From Flammula alnicola (Eukaryota; Basidiomycota; Agaricomycetes; Agaricales; Strophariaceae), in contig JADNRV010000163.1 in the NCBI GenBank assembly GCA_015499995.1, positions 1 to 64,000 on the forward strand: a stretch of 64,000 nucleotides of DNA. Direction: 5' to 3'. Below, in pieces: positions 34,301 to 45,871 of the stretch (position 1 is its first letter; each line of letters starts with the position of its first letter). The translations under genes were made by a program, and so were the position numbers. Below the pieces are notes generated by a model. It was not told the origin of the DNA. It worked only from the letters and a program-made list of their open reading frames with translations, and did no database searches.

Positions 34301-35397
34301 TCTCGAGCTGGGTCGCAAGGGACTGCCTTGGCCCACTACGGCTCGCGTCTCGCCAGGGAGTTATTATAGAGCCCCAGCTACTCGGTTTCCCGTTGCAGGG
34401 CAGATGGTTCACTGAAGCCAACCGGCGCGGATCCCCATCTGTCCCCACTCTCTGCCTTGCCAGCAACCAACCGTGTCGTGCGTCCGAGAATCGATCCGAC
34501 AGACAGATCTCAGCACGGAGTTATTTCCAGCTTGGTTTCCCATATTGGTGCGCATCGGTCCAGGAACTCTTCCGCCCTCCATTTCTTAGAACGGACGGCC
34601 TCCCTCCCAGAGTGTCAACTAACGCCCCGGGGCGAACCCCCTACAAGCTCCCAGTATGGGACCGGGTAACCTAGGTCCGAATTACAACCACCCGCCGAAG
34701 ATCCCTGGTGGGGACCCCTTTGGGCACAGTCTACAGGACCAAGCCCGAGTCTGTTAGGCCCCTGCCGTCAAATTGCCGACTAACAACCCTTACTAATCCG
34801 GTTTATGCCAGTAAGCAGCTGGACCGGGCGTTCGTGGTGGAGGGTGGCCTGGCCCTTCTCAGGACGTTCGGCTTGTTCTATATAAACTACCCCCGCTTAC
34901 TGCCCCCTGTGCTTTCGCTCCCGTAATGGGTACGACTGGTGTATCAAGCCAGCCAATTTGGGGTACGGTGAATGTTCCCCCCCGATATGCCGCGGGCTTG
35001 CCAGGCCCAGAGATCCGCATCCCACTCGGCCGGAGGATCATGACATCCAGCCTAGTCCTGTATCCGTTTACCGGCGTACAGTACCGATTGTGACAGTAAC
35101 CAACTGTTTGTCACAAACTCCTTCCTTTGTAATCAGGTAGAAGGGATGAGCGGGAATCGAACCCACAACCTTTCCAGCAGCTGCACAGCCACCTCAACAG
35201 GTCTTTAGTGATCGAAACCACTGGGCTACTGTGGCCCCGACGGGTGCTCTTATGGATAATGTAAATTACTCCAATGTCCCGGTTGAGTCTACGGAGCCTT
35301 TTGCTCCTGAGGCTCGTCCGGGTTATCGAATCCTCGATCGGTATGCCGATCAGTTCAAGTGGCTCTCCAAGCCACGCTTTAGCAGGTCCGAAGATTC
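31330..35397 (+). pseudogene. LINE-A ORF2, copy A5
   Basis: Starts at ATG 31330 (TAATG overlap). The frame is open except for TGA at 31636-31638 (Arg codon CGA in A3 and A7; copy A4 shares the TGA, so the two copies have a common history). Endonuclease residues (QEPPW, GDFNAHS, SDHIPI), RT motifs (FDLAQFF, GQGSALSP, YVDD at about 33380) and the thumb are intact. A SINE splits the frame at 34133. Coding resumes at 35253 (DNVNYSNVPVES) and ends at 35397 before the RNase H catalytic residues. Confidence 0.9.
34133..35238 (-). mobile_element. tRNA-derived SINE S2, 1106 bp
   Basis: Flanked by a perfect 14-bp duplication GACGGGTGCTCTTA (34119-34132 and 35239-35252) in LINE-A ORF2. On the minus strand it has a tRNA-like head with A box TAGCCCAGTGG (35218-35228) and B box GGTTCGATTCC (35153-35163), a body of about 1 kb without a credible gene, and a 3' end ATTTGAAATTGTTGATTT plus A15. 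That 3' end equals the LINE end. It is nearly identical to S3 (51468-52588), so the family moved recently. Confidence 0.92.
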
Positions 35398-36371
35398 TTT
35401 TTTTTTTTTTTTTTAAATCAACAATTTATATTCCGAAGCACGATCGCAGCTCGGACTCTAACTAATACAAACGAGTATGCTACAATACCCATCGCAAAAG
35501 AAAGAAATTGGTTGCTTGCAGGGGAGCATGCGGCGCATGCAAGCGCGACGCGGGCGAGACTGCGCAGCAGCCTGAAACCCAAATGACGGACCTCGCAGCC
35601 CAGGAAATACAAATGCGCGGCATTGTTAACGCTGCCGAACGTAAGGTAGATATGGATTAAAAGGGTGGACAGGGGGGTCACCTAGATGAAGTTAGAGCTT
35701 GCCTGGCTCTCCCCACTTTGTTGGCAAACTCAACGTTGTCGTTACACCATGGCGGGTCCTCCAAATGATGCGTGCAATAGACTCAGAGAGTCACAAGCGA
35801 AGCCATGCAATGAACACGGCTGCGGCCCTCGCGGGATTTATCGCACCATAATGGAAACACCTGCAGGCACTAGGTCTTGGGCCAAGGCCCCGACGACACC
35901 CAGGATCACCCCCCATCCAGAGTCCCTCATCCGACTCCGGCTGGGGGCCGGTTGAAAGCAAACGCCGTAACGTTGTCAGTCAAAAATTTCTCAAGACCCC
36001 ACACTAGGTGCGGGGCCCTGTGAGGTAGCATCGGGAGCTGCGGGCACCCAAAGAGATGGTCGCGCGTCTGAGGATAAACCCCACACGTACAACCGAGAGC
36101 AAGTGGATCGTCGATTTTGAACCGCTCGTAGTACGAGCCGATCGGAGCATGATTTGTTATTACACGGCACATGCGGGCGAACAACTGAGAGTTGCGGCCG
36201 CCCACTTCAAGCCACGGCCCGCCGCGAACGAGGGTCGGACGGAGAGGACTCTAACTCCAAGAAACTGGAGCCAAGTAAATTGGGGACCTCGTCGACCTCC
36301 GTCGACCAGGCATCCCGCGCTACAGTGTCGGCTTTATTCTTAAGCCAAGCGATAGATAGAGGGGTATCCGG

Positions 36372-37521
36372 GAGGTCTTTACCCTCCCCCCCAGATTCCT
36401 GGTGGACTCCGGCTGGACTCCGGCGGAGTGGAACAGTCCATATGGAGTCCAGATGGACTATTTTTTGGCTGAGACCCCAGCCAAATTTTATTCTGGACTC
36501 CTGGTGGAGTCCAGATGGAGTCCGGACAAACTCCGGAGACTCCATGTGGAGTCCCTGGAGTCCACTGGTTTTATAGTGGAACAGGAGTCCCAGGAGTTCA
36601 GATGGAGTCCAACAGGAGTCCAGATGGTCCAACAGGAGTCTGGTGATTTCCTTTTTTGGAAATACTGTTATTTTTAGCAACCTGTATGAAAATTACATAC
36701 TATTACATAAAATGACATCAAAGTGGCACTGTTGGATCTATTTGTAATCAACAAATTCCATATTTAGCAAGTGCAATTTTCAAAAGATTCGCGTTCGGTC
36801 AAGTATTTTGTGTTTTTCTCACCAACCAAAGCATCTATTAATAGGATTTTTGCATATTCAGGGTTTTGGAAGCAGGCTCTATAACTACCTTTTTTGGCAA
36901 AAAGTTCCCACGGTACCTGGGACCAGCCAAATAAAGCAATATATCATGCTGACATAATCTGGGGCATGTGTATCTAGAATCTCCTTAAATTTCTGAATCT
37001 GATGGTACCCCACTTGACCCTGAATCTTGTGACTAATGTCACAAAATAGATAGATATATTAGAGAAAAGGAGGTATATAGGGCGCTTTTTTTGCTCAGTT
37101 AGACAAGGTTCTCTGGTGTAGTGGTTAAATGGTTTGTTCTGATAGCTCTCTGGTAGCTCTGGGTTCAATTACTGTTTAATGCAAACTTTTTAGTGATATT
37201 TTTTTTCTGAGTTTTGTCTAAGTCCACCAGTTGAAGTTGCGTCATTTGTGGACTCCATATGGAGTCCATCCGGAGTTTATATGGAGTCCATCCGGAGTTT
37301 ATATGGAGTCCATGTGGATTCCACCGGACTCCATGTGGACTCCATGTGGACTCCACCAAACTCTATGTGGAGTCCAGGTGGAGTCCATATGGACTCCACT
37401 TCTTCATAGTGGACTCCACCAGACTCCATGTGGAGTCCATCAGGAGTCCATCTGGACTCCGTCAAGTTTATGCGGAGTCCGTGGAGTCCACCAGGAATAG
37501 GTGGAGGAGGGTAAAGTACTG
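36372..37521 (+). mobile_element. hAT-like non-autonomous element with GGAGTCC repeats
   Basis: An 1150-bp element with ends GAGGTCTTTACCCTCC and GGAGGGTAAAGTACTG and a perfect 8-bp duplication GTATCCGG (36364-36371 and 37522-37529) in LINE-B ORF2. Its core (36660-37230) is homologous to the 9003-9978 element, including the tRNA-like block. Its subterminal repeats are GGAGTCC / TGGACTCC instead of GGAATCC. Frames crossing these repeats look open only because the repeat is short. Non-coding. Confidence 0.92.
37107..37174 (+). other. tRNA-like module inside the GGAGTCC element
   Basis: Contains TGGTGTAGTGG (A box-like) and GGTTCAATTAC (B box-like, with one mismatch to the usual C). It is homologous in position and flanks (TTTTGTCTAAGTCCA downstream) to 9661-9737, although the outer parts of the two elements have diverged strongly. 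Confidence 0.6.
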
Positions 37522-40500
37522 GTATCCGGTGTAACAGGTACGCCCGGAAACCCAAGGACGAGGGCATGAGCCTCTTGATGAATGTCCCACTCCATATCGG
37601 AGGGAGACTCTGCAAAAACGACTTTTCGGTTACCACCACCTTGGAACCATCGTTCAAGTGTCCGACATACTATCAGAGAGGAACGAACCCTGATGAGAAT
37701 GCGGGGAAGGATCAACGGCCATTCGAGCAGCATGCATCGAATCTGTGAAAATGACTATCCTGGTGACGTCTCCGAATGCTACCATTGCGGAGATGGCCAC
37801 TGAGATGGCATCGAGCTCAGCATCAGTGCTAATAGCTCGTCTGGAAGAGTGGCATCTGGCCAAAACCAGAGCACCCTGCCGTTTTATAACAATGCCGTTG
37901 GCGGCCTGCCAGGGCCCCGGGGGGACCGAGCCGTCGACACCAGCATATGCGGTTCCTGGCTCATCGTCACACTTTTCGATGAGTTTATCCAGTACGATTT
38001 TCCATGCAGCATCAGGGTCTTCAGCCCTGCTGATACGGGGTTTAGCCATCCATGTAACCCGGCTCGCATGCCGGTCCATGAGACGATATCCAGGCCTGGC
38101 GTCTGGAGCAAAAGGCTCCAGCTCCTCCAGACCAGCGGGGTGGAACAATGCATTGCCCACAAGTCCGCCGCGCAACTTTTCACGTTGACGCTCGGTAAAA
38201 TTCTCGATTGCCATCTTGTGAGGAACAGCTCTCTTAAGTAAAGGTCCAGCCATAAATGACCGGACCGGGTGAGTATCAGACAAGAGAGAAATCTGGGCCA
38301 CCGCCCGAGAGTTCAACCTGTCCAGAAGTAAAGGCATGGGCAGAAGGCCGGCAAGGGCCTCGACGCCATACGATGGAGAAGTGCGGAAGCACCCAGTGAT
38401 CCAGAGCCCAGCCTTACGCTGGACGTTGGTGAGTTGCGCAATAAGACCCTTGTTCCGGGCCTTGCGGAAATACCACATGCGGTAACCATAAGTAATTATG
38501 GGGATAATGCACGTGCGGTAAAGGAGGCGCTTAAGATGCGGCGGCAACCCTCTGGTAGAAGACCCAAGCATTCTCATCGAGACAACCGATGTGAATCCTT
38601 TGGTGGAATAATATCTCACATGCTCCTTAAAAGTGAGCTTGCGATCAAAATAGAACCCAAGATATCGCCAGAACGGCTTCGGCTTGAGCCACTTGCCTGC
38701 AGTGTAGGGTTCTTCACCCAAATCTATGGCAGGATTATAAACCGAAGCTGTGTTGTCGAAGTGAAAGATCTCCGACTTCGCATGCTCCAGAGCGAGAGCG
38801 AACTTGGTAAAAAGCTCAAATATAATCTTGTAAGCCTTGCGAAGGTTTACAACATTGGGGTCGAGTCCGGTCTCCTGAGAGATCAGGGTACCATCATCTA
38901 CATATGACAGAAGGTCAACTGCAAGATGGATCTCACGGCATCTCTTGTAGAACAGACGCATGATGGGCGCCAAATAAATAGCCGACAAGACAGGGGACAG
39001 GGCAGAGCCCTGTCCGACGCCCACATCTGCTAGCAGAGGGTCTGACAGGAAGGAATTCCACGCATACTGCGTCTTCCTTTCTACCAGATAAGAACTGAAA
39101 AACTTGACCACCAATGGTGGAAAGCCAAGCTTCCGGAGAATGATCACGAGAACCTCGTGATTAAGGGAAGGAAAGAACTGAGCAAGGTCAAAGGCAAGGA
39201 CACTAGTCCTCAACCCTTTTGCCCACCCAGCCCTCATCATGTGCGTCAAAAACAGACCCGCGTCCTCGGTGGAACGTCCCCTGACGCCTCCAACCTGATT
39301 CGGGTGAAATATATCCTGCCCGACAGCGTTGAACTGAATGCGATTTGAGATCATTTTCTCGATGAGCTTCCCCACAGTATTCAGAAGCACAATAGGCCTG
39401 AACGCCTTAGGGGTGGAGTACGAAGGCTTGCCGGGTTTGGGGATAATAACCGACATAGATTCCTTGAAAGGAGACGGCCAATGACCCACACGCATGCAGG
39501 CATTAGCAATCGAGATAAGGACCTCCACAGAGTGGAGGTCTCGACGTACAATCTTCTTCAGGTGGGACCAATTGACATGATCCGGACCCGGAGAAGAAAG
39601 ACCGGAACACGCAGAAAGTGCTTCCGTGAGTTCCAGCGGGGAGAAGGGAGCCCATTCCCGGACGGGAAGTTGCGGGATGGACTCCAAGAGAGCAGCATCG
39701 TATGTTCTATCTGACGCTGAGTTGTACGTGCCATGCAGGGCATCCCACAAGGCAGGCAAATCATTGCAAGGCTCTCCACGATACTGGATTGCCTCACTAG
39801 GGGGGAGCTTCCGTTGTTGGACCCAATTCATGAGGTCCCACGGTCGCTTATTAGTACAAGCGATCTCTCTGATGCGGTCATCGAAGAAAACATGTTTCGT
39901 TTCCCGGACTACTTTCCGAAAAGATTTCCAATTCTCGGGGAACGATCCCCACGAAATTTGAGCAAGGCGTCAGAGCATTCCTGGGACCACCAGGGCTTCG
40001 AACGCTTAGTAATAGAGGTCTCTTTGGCATGGGCAGCCCATGCTTCTGAGAAAATCTGTGCCACTTCTTGAGCCGCAGTATCAATCTGATCCTCGGTAGT
40101 CATCGGGGCTTCCGGATCAATAGCCGCAAGTCCCGAACTGATAGATTTAACGAAGGCCTCAACAGACTCCGTAGGAAGAGACATCCGAACTGCCCCGTCA
40201 GGGGTGGGAAGGATGTCCAGTGTAGTATAAATCGGAATGTGATCTGACTTAAGCTGGATGTCCGGGCATCGGACAGTAGATTCGTTCACAACCTGATCAG
40301 GGGGAACAAAGGCCAGATCGATCACCATGCTCTGCTTGGTGCGATCTCTCGGAATATGCGTGGGCCCAGGGTTACCGAAAGCGGCAAGCTCAAGTCGAAG
40401 GATAGCCGCAGATTGTTGCAGCGATAAGGCACACCCCTCCCGACGAACGGAACCAGGGTCCCAGTCCGGAGAGTGCGCGTTAAAATCTCCCATCATCAAA

Positions 40501-40948
40501 TGACATTGGGGAAGATCTCGATCGTGATCGCGAAGCCAGTTAATAGCCCCATGATCGGAATCTGAATACACGTTCAGAAGGTAGAAGGAGTTCTCGCCCG
40601 AGGAGAGCGAGAGTACCATGATGTCGGGATGATCAACAATATCCCTTCGTTGAGCCAGGCGATACCGGGCCAGCCTAGTCGAAACATAGGTCATGACCCG
40701 GGGTCGCTCGTCAGGGGTGGTGGGGCGCACCATGGCCAACCAGTCTGGGTGGTTAGGCGCGCCGACTACATCTTCACCCTTTCTGCTCTTCGCAGACGGG
40801 GCGGTTCTTATGTGCCTCCAGGGAGGCTCTTGGATGAATAGCACATCATATATATTCGAGCATGTACTAAGAATTACATCGAGGGACATCCCGTCCCTCG
40901 CCACGTTCCAACTCAAAACCCGTATCTCATTAAGCATTTGTGCCTGCA

Positions 40949-42872
40949 TTAAGCTACGTTCTGTGAGTGGAGTGCACGACGTTGATTCCAATAATCACGT
41001 ACCTGGGCATATTTGGCATCGATCCATTCGCGATCATACCGGTTGTGCCAGAAATGACACTTTCTGTCGTAAGGTTTATGCGCGCCCTTACAATTAGGGC
41101 AGCGTGGGGCATGAGGGCAGTCCACCCCACCTGGAGTAGGTGGGATAGGTGGAGTTGCCTTGGGATTTCCCTTGCAACACGAAGCGGCGATACGATGTAC
41201 CTCCTCCTCGTGTGGCCCGGAGCAATGAGCGCAGCGGGGCTGGGGAGCCCTGCAAACGTTAGATGGATGGCCCCACCTCCAGCATCTAGTGCAGAGAGGG
41301 ACGCCGGGGTTGGCGCGCGCTGCAAGAATGCGGTAAGCCCTGCCACGGAACATGAAGGTCTTGTTGATAAGAGCCTTCGCGCGGGATCCAGACTGAGAGT
41401 CCCAGATATTGACGAATGCCACACAAGTGGTGCTCGCCAGGGAGTTGCACTTAATCCGAGGCTCAGATTTGAAAGGCGTGAAGACGGAAAGTGGAGAGGC
41501 AAGAATTGCCATCTTCACTTCGGCCCCTGTGGTAAGGGTCTTACTGGCGAAATCGCCGTAAGCAGGTAGGTCAAGTACCCGGAGGTACGAGGTGGAAGAA
41601 GGGAGGCTGACCGACACCTTGACAGTGTCAGACTCCGGAAGGATTCTATGCACCCACCCTCGAGCGATATCGAGATCGCCCTGGGTGGAAACAAGGGATG
41701 TGGCAAGAGAGATGCCGTCGTAAGCATGCGAGGCAGACAACACCCGATTGGCGCTACTTGCATCGCGGAAGGCTTTGTCGATCTTGTGGACCAGGTCGAC
41801 GAGTTTCGTGTCATGCGGCCTCATGTAGGGGCCGCTAAACGCGAGGAGGATCTGCTTGCGAGATGGGCCAGCAGTAGTGAAAGAGGGGTGCTTCTTCTGC
41901 CTCTTGGCAGCGGAAACCCGCTCATCGAAGGCTGCTTGCATCGCAGGGACACGTGGCGGAGGTGGATACCTGGCAAGAGCACTAGGGCCCATGGCAGGAT
42001 CTCGTTGCGACAAAGGGTTGGCCGCCGCAAGCTCAGCAAATGTGCGCTTACGGGGACCGGCGCTCCAAGGAACACCAGCTTTCCAACCCTTAGGTCGAGG
42101 AGGAACAGGAGGCGGGGGCCTCCAGTAAGAGTCCGCCGGCCTCTTGCGAGACTGGCGGGGGCAGGAGGGGCCTGCCTCGGCGCAGCTGAAGGCTGCGACG
42201 AGGCTGGCCCCACCTTGCTCGTGGGGGCTCTACCCTTCCCTTTATCCTGACGAGGAGGGGGAGGGCGTGAGGTAGTGTCAGTCTCCATGGCAGACGACTC
42301 CGCATCACTAGAATGGGGGTCGATCTGGGCAAATGGGACGTCGGCGGGGCGCATGACGGTGTCGTCTGGGCGTGAGATGGTCTCTGCAAGGACATACCCC
42401 AGAGAGAGGGCTTCTTCTCCGACGATGGACGCGGTGATGTCAGTCCATCCGGTAGATTCAGCTGCAGACACCAAGGAGGCGATCGCAGCAGCGAGATCAG
42501 TTGCAGGGCGAGCAAGAGCATCGTCAGATGAACTCGGGTTTCCCCTCATCCACGCTGCAATGGCCCTCGCACTCCGGGACATATCATCGATTGCAGATGT
42601 GAGTTCACCCTCCAGGGCAGGATCTGCTGTCGATTGAGAAGCAGGGGGAGGAGTCGCCTCATAATCGAGAGCGACATCCTCATCCCTGAGGTAATGAGAC
42701 GGATCCTGCTGAGGTGGCAGGCCCGACGGAGTAAAGACAGGAGTGTGTTCGCGCTCACTGACTGGGGTTTTGTCCTGCTGTTGCTGAGGGACTGTAGACG
42801 AGTACGTCTGCCTCTGAGGAGAGGGAGACGCAGGGGTAGAGGCTGCCGCCGCCGAAGCAGACGACGAGCAGC
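40949..42872 (-). pseudogene. LINE-B ORF1 (gag-like), copy B2
   Basis: The last 354 codons (42013-40949) are open and contain CTRCWRWGHPSNVC (C-x2-C-x4-H-x4-C), CAHCSGPHEEEVHRIAASCC and CPNCKGAHKPYDRKC knuckles. Upstream, the Pro/Ser-rich N-terminal part continues in another frame up to 42872, so there is a frameshift near 42020-42060. The N terminus is missing at the junction with A3. Family B differs strongly from A in the N-terminal half but keeps the knuckles. Confidence 0.87.
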
Positions 42873-44581
42873 ACCACCGCACCTCCGGAGACAGACGACG
42901 AGGTGATGCATCGACTCTCTGAGTCTCTCCGGATGGCATCATCCTGGTTTCGTCGCTCCGGCGGCGAGGCCTTTGATACTGCTGGTTCGGAGGTCTCTCG
43001 ACCTCTCGCATCATCCATCGTTGGGTTTATCTCAGCGGTGTACTCATCTTCGTGGTAGGAAGCCACTACACTCAACGTGGACGGTAATTGCACCGTCCAC
43101 GAGCTTACTTCGACGGTTGTGGCCTCGGTCTCCCCTCATGAGGAGATGATTTATGCCTCCATCCTCCCTGGTGCTTCCAGGTCAGGTCCCATGGACACTG
43201 ACACGGACACTGGGATGTCATCCGCGACCCCCGCCCCCAGGACTAGGAAGTCCACTGGCAAGGCTAAGGCGCCGGCGTTCACAGCGCCATCTGGTGCAGA
43301 GGCACCTCCGAAGTCGCAGCCTCCGGCTGCGCCTTCGAAGGCTGCCCCTGCCCCCCGTCAGCCTCGCAAGAGGCCGGCGGATTCCTACTTGAGGCCCCCG
43401 CCTCCTATCCCCCCCGGCCAGCCGGTTATCCGTCTACCCGTCAGAGCTACGCTCAGATGGCTGCGGCCAACCCGCTGTCCCAGAGGGACCCCGCCATGGG
43501 CCCTAGTGCCTTTGGTGGTGGACCCCCTCGTTATCCACCCGCGCCTCGAGTTCCGGCCATGCAGGCGGAGCTCTCTGGCAACAAACGATACCTGTCGTCT
43601 CCGATGGGGCCGTCGTCTGCGAAGAAGCAGAAGACCACCCCGTCGTTTACCTTGTCGGGACCTACTCGCAAGCAGGTCCTGATCCAATACTCTGGCCCTG
43701 GGGAGCGCCCCAAGGACAGTAAAATCGTCGAGCTTCGTGACAAGATCGACAAAGGTCTCCGAGACGCAGCCAGGACCCCTCGGGTCCTGTCTGCCTCTTG
43801 TGCGTACGAGGGTATATCCCTCGCTACCTCCGGTGTGGCCAACGAGGCCGATCTCAATATCATTCGTGGATTCGTCCATGCTATCACCCCCAAATCCGAC
43901 ACCCTTGACGTGTGGGTTGGGCTCTCCACCTCGAAGTCTTATCTCAAGGCTCTCGATCTACCTGCGTTCAGTGACTACGTCACCAGGGTCCCCACCACTG
44001 GTACAGAGGTGAAGATGGCGATGCTCGCCTCTCCTCTGTCCATGGATATCATGCTCACGGGTCCCCCTCGCGTCATCCGCAACTCGAAGGCGAGCTCTAC
44101 CGCCCACGCCTTCTTCGAAATATACGACTCGCAATCGGGTCAACGTGCGAAGCGTCTTATCAACAAGACCTTCATGTTCCGTGGAAGGGTGATCCTCATT
44201 CGCCCAACCATCGTCAGCGCCGGCGTCCCCCTCTGCACTCGTTGCTGGAGGTGGGGCCACCCGAAATCTTCCTGCAAAGCGCGCCAGCCGATCTGCGCTC
44301 GCTGCTCTGGCCCGCATGAGGCGGAGGTGCATCGCATCGCTGCCTTGTGCTGCAAACCTCATCCGGAGGCCAAGCCCCCGACCAAAGGCACTCCGCTTGG
44401 TACGGACTGCCCCCACACTGCGCGGTGCCCTTCGTGCCGCAAGGATCATTGGGCCTCTTCGAGCCACTGCTCGTTTTGGCGTCACCGCTTCGACCGACCT
44501 TGGATCGAGGCTAAATATGCTGAGGTACGTGATTTCTGGTTAAATCGTCGTCCCACCCATCGCTCACATAACGTAGCTTAA
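42873..44581 (+). pseudogene. LINE-A ORF1, copy A3
   Basis: The N-terminal 130 or so codons are missing. A TAG (43057-43059) replaces a Trp codon in SSW-WEA, and the segment near 43405-43440 is altered and shifts the frame. From 43457 to the TAA at 44579-44581 the frame is open and carries the conserved core and all three knuckles (CTRCWRWGHPKSSC, CARCSGPH, CPSCRKDHWASSSHC). Confidence 0.87.
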
Positions 44582-45871
44582 TGCCAGTACAACCAATGCT
44601 GGATGAGGTGCAGGTTTTGAGCTGGAACGTGGCCAGGGACAGGATGTCCCTGGATGTAATACTATCTCAATGTAACAACATTTATGATATTATTTTCGTG
44701 CAAGAACCCCCTTGGCGACACATAAGGACCGCCCCGTCTGCTGAAAACAGAAAGGGCGAGGATGTCATAGGCGCACCGAACCACCCAGATTGGCTGGCAA
44801 TGGTCCGTGCGCCCACTACTGTCGATGAGCGACCCCGGGTCATGACCTACGTTTCGACGAGGTTGGCCCGGTATCGTCCGTCTTTACGAAGGGATGTGAT
44901 CGATCACCCCGATATACAGGTCCTGTCACTCTCTACAAGTGCCAAGACATTCTTTTTGATGAACGTCTACTCTGACGCGGACCATGGGGCCATTAACTGG
45001 CTCAAGGCCCACAACACTACACTTCCTCGATTCCATTTCATGGGCGGGGACTTCAACGCACACTCCGAGGACTGGGACGAGGGTCACAGTGGTCGGGAGG
45101 GATGCGCTCTCTCACTGCAGCAATCTGCTGCTATTCTTGGGCTCGAACTGGCTGCCTTTGGCAATCCAGGGCCCACGCACATACCAAGAGATCCCACCAA
45201 ACGCAAAACGGTGATCGATCTCGCTTTCGTCCCACCTAACCAGGTGATTGACGGTACTGTTGTCCGATGCCCGGACATTCAACTCAAATCGGATCATATT
45301 CCGATTTCGATCACACTGGACATCTCTCCCGCCCCTAACGGGGCGGTTCGGATGTCTCTTCCTACTGATGATGTTCCGGCATTCATCAATTCTATCAGCT
45401 CGGGGCTTCGGGCTATCGACCCGACTGCCCCTCTTAACACCGAGGAACAGATTGAGGCTGCTGCGCAAGCGGTGGCTTTGGTCTTCTCTTCTGCATGGGA
45501 TTCCCATGCTAAAGAGTCCTTCATTACCCGGCGATCTAAGCCCTGGTGGACCCAGGAGTGCTCAGACGCCCTTGACACGTTCCGGCGCAGTCGCCTGCCC
45601 GAGGACTGGAAATCCTTTCGGAAAACCATGCGAGACGTCAAGCACGACTTCTTTGATCAACGGATCCATGAAATTGCGTCTGCTAATAAGCGCCCGTGGG
45701 ACCTCATGAACTGGGTCCAACAGCGCAAACTTCCTCCTTGTGAGGCTCTCCATTATCGTGGCGAGCCTTGCAACGACATGCCCGCCCTTTGGGACGCGCT
45801 CCACGGTACCTACAACTCTGCGTCTGACAGAGTGTTTGATGCCAATTTGTTGAACTCTCTCCCTACGCTCC
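44581..45871 (+). pseudogene. LINE-A ORF2 N-terminal part, copy A3 (open, truncated)
   Basis: Open from ATG 44581 for 430 codons, covering the whole endonuclease (QEPPW, GDFNAHS, SDHIPI with intact catalytic Glu, Asp and His) and the linker up to LNSLPTL. It then runs into a DNA element. The RT and RNase H are absent. A free-standing endonuclease could be encoded, but there is no evidence that it is made. Confidence 0.88.

Larger units (their letters stand above)
31232..35397 (+). mobile_element. LINE family A, copy A5 (ORF1 end to RNase H)
   Basis: Begins in the last 33 codons of ORF1 (HCFDRPWIEAKYAEV) at the junction with A4. It continues through ORF2 and is cut in the RNase H region at 35397 by LINE B2 on the opposite strand. 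A SINE (34133-35238) lies inside. The 3' UTR and tail are not found on the far side of B2. Confidence 0.85.
35927..40949 (-). pseudogene. LINE-B ORF2, copy B2
   Basis: ATG at 40949 (start MQAQMLNEIRVLSWN); a longer in-frame ATG at 40991 lies in ORF1. Endonuclease motifs (QEPPW, MGDFNAHS, SDHIPI), RT (FDLAQFFPSL, GQGSALSP, YVDD near 38900) and RNase H (YAGVDGS, DAELDAI, FTDSMHAA) are all present. A 1-bp deletion near 39945, a frameshift near 37680 and a hAT-like insertion (36372-37521) break it. A further frameshift near 36250 precedes the C-terminal Cys/His motif (CTCGVYPQTRDHLFGC). B1 and B2 together show the family consensus. Confidence 0.92.
35398..42872 (-). mobile_element. LINE family B, copy B2
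   Basis: A 17-nt T run (35398-35414) and the reverse complement of the B 3' end mark the tail. Going right come the 3' UTR (to 35926), ORF2, the TAATG junction (40947-40951) and most of ORF1. A hAT-like element sits at 36372-37521. At 42872/42873 the sequence switches to LINE-A ORF1 on the plus strand, so the 5' end and the right-hand target duplication are missing. Confidence 0.9.
42873..45871 (+). mobile_element. LINE family A, copy A3 (ORF1 to start of RT linker)
   Basis: Starts within ORF1 (APPETDDEVMHRL) at the junction with B2 and stops at LNSLPTL of ORF2, where a DNA element without target duplication begins. No 3' UTR is attached. Both borders are therefore rearranged. Internal sequence is close to A6 and A7. 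Confidence 0.85.

Noticed and set aside
34192..35140. Frames of 60-160 codons inside SINE S2 (and the same in S3)
   Set aside because: The unit has a tRNA head, poly(A) and target duplication. The frames are short, overlap each other on both strands and show no domain.
37231..37534. Overlapping frames in GGAGTCC repeats
   Set aside because: Same reason: repeated short units give open frames on both strands inside a non-coding element.
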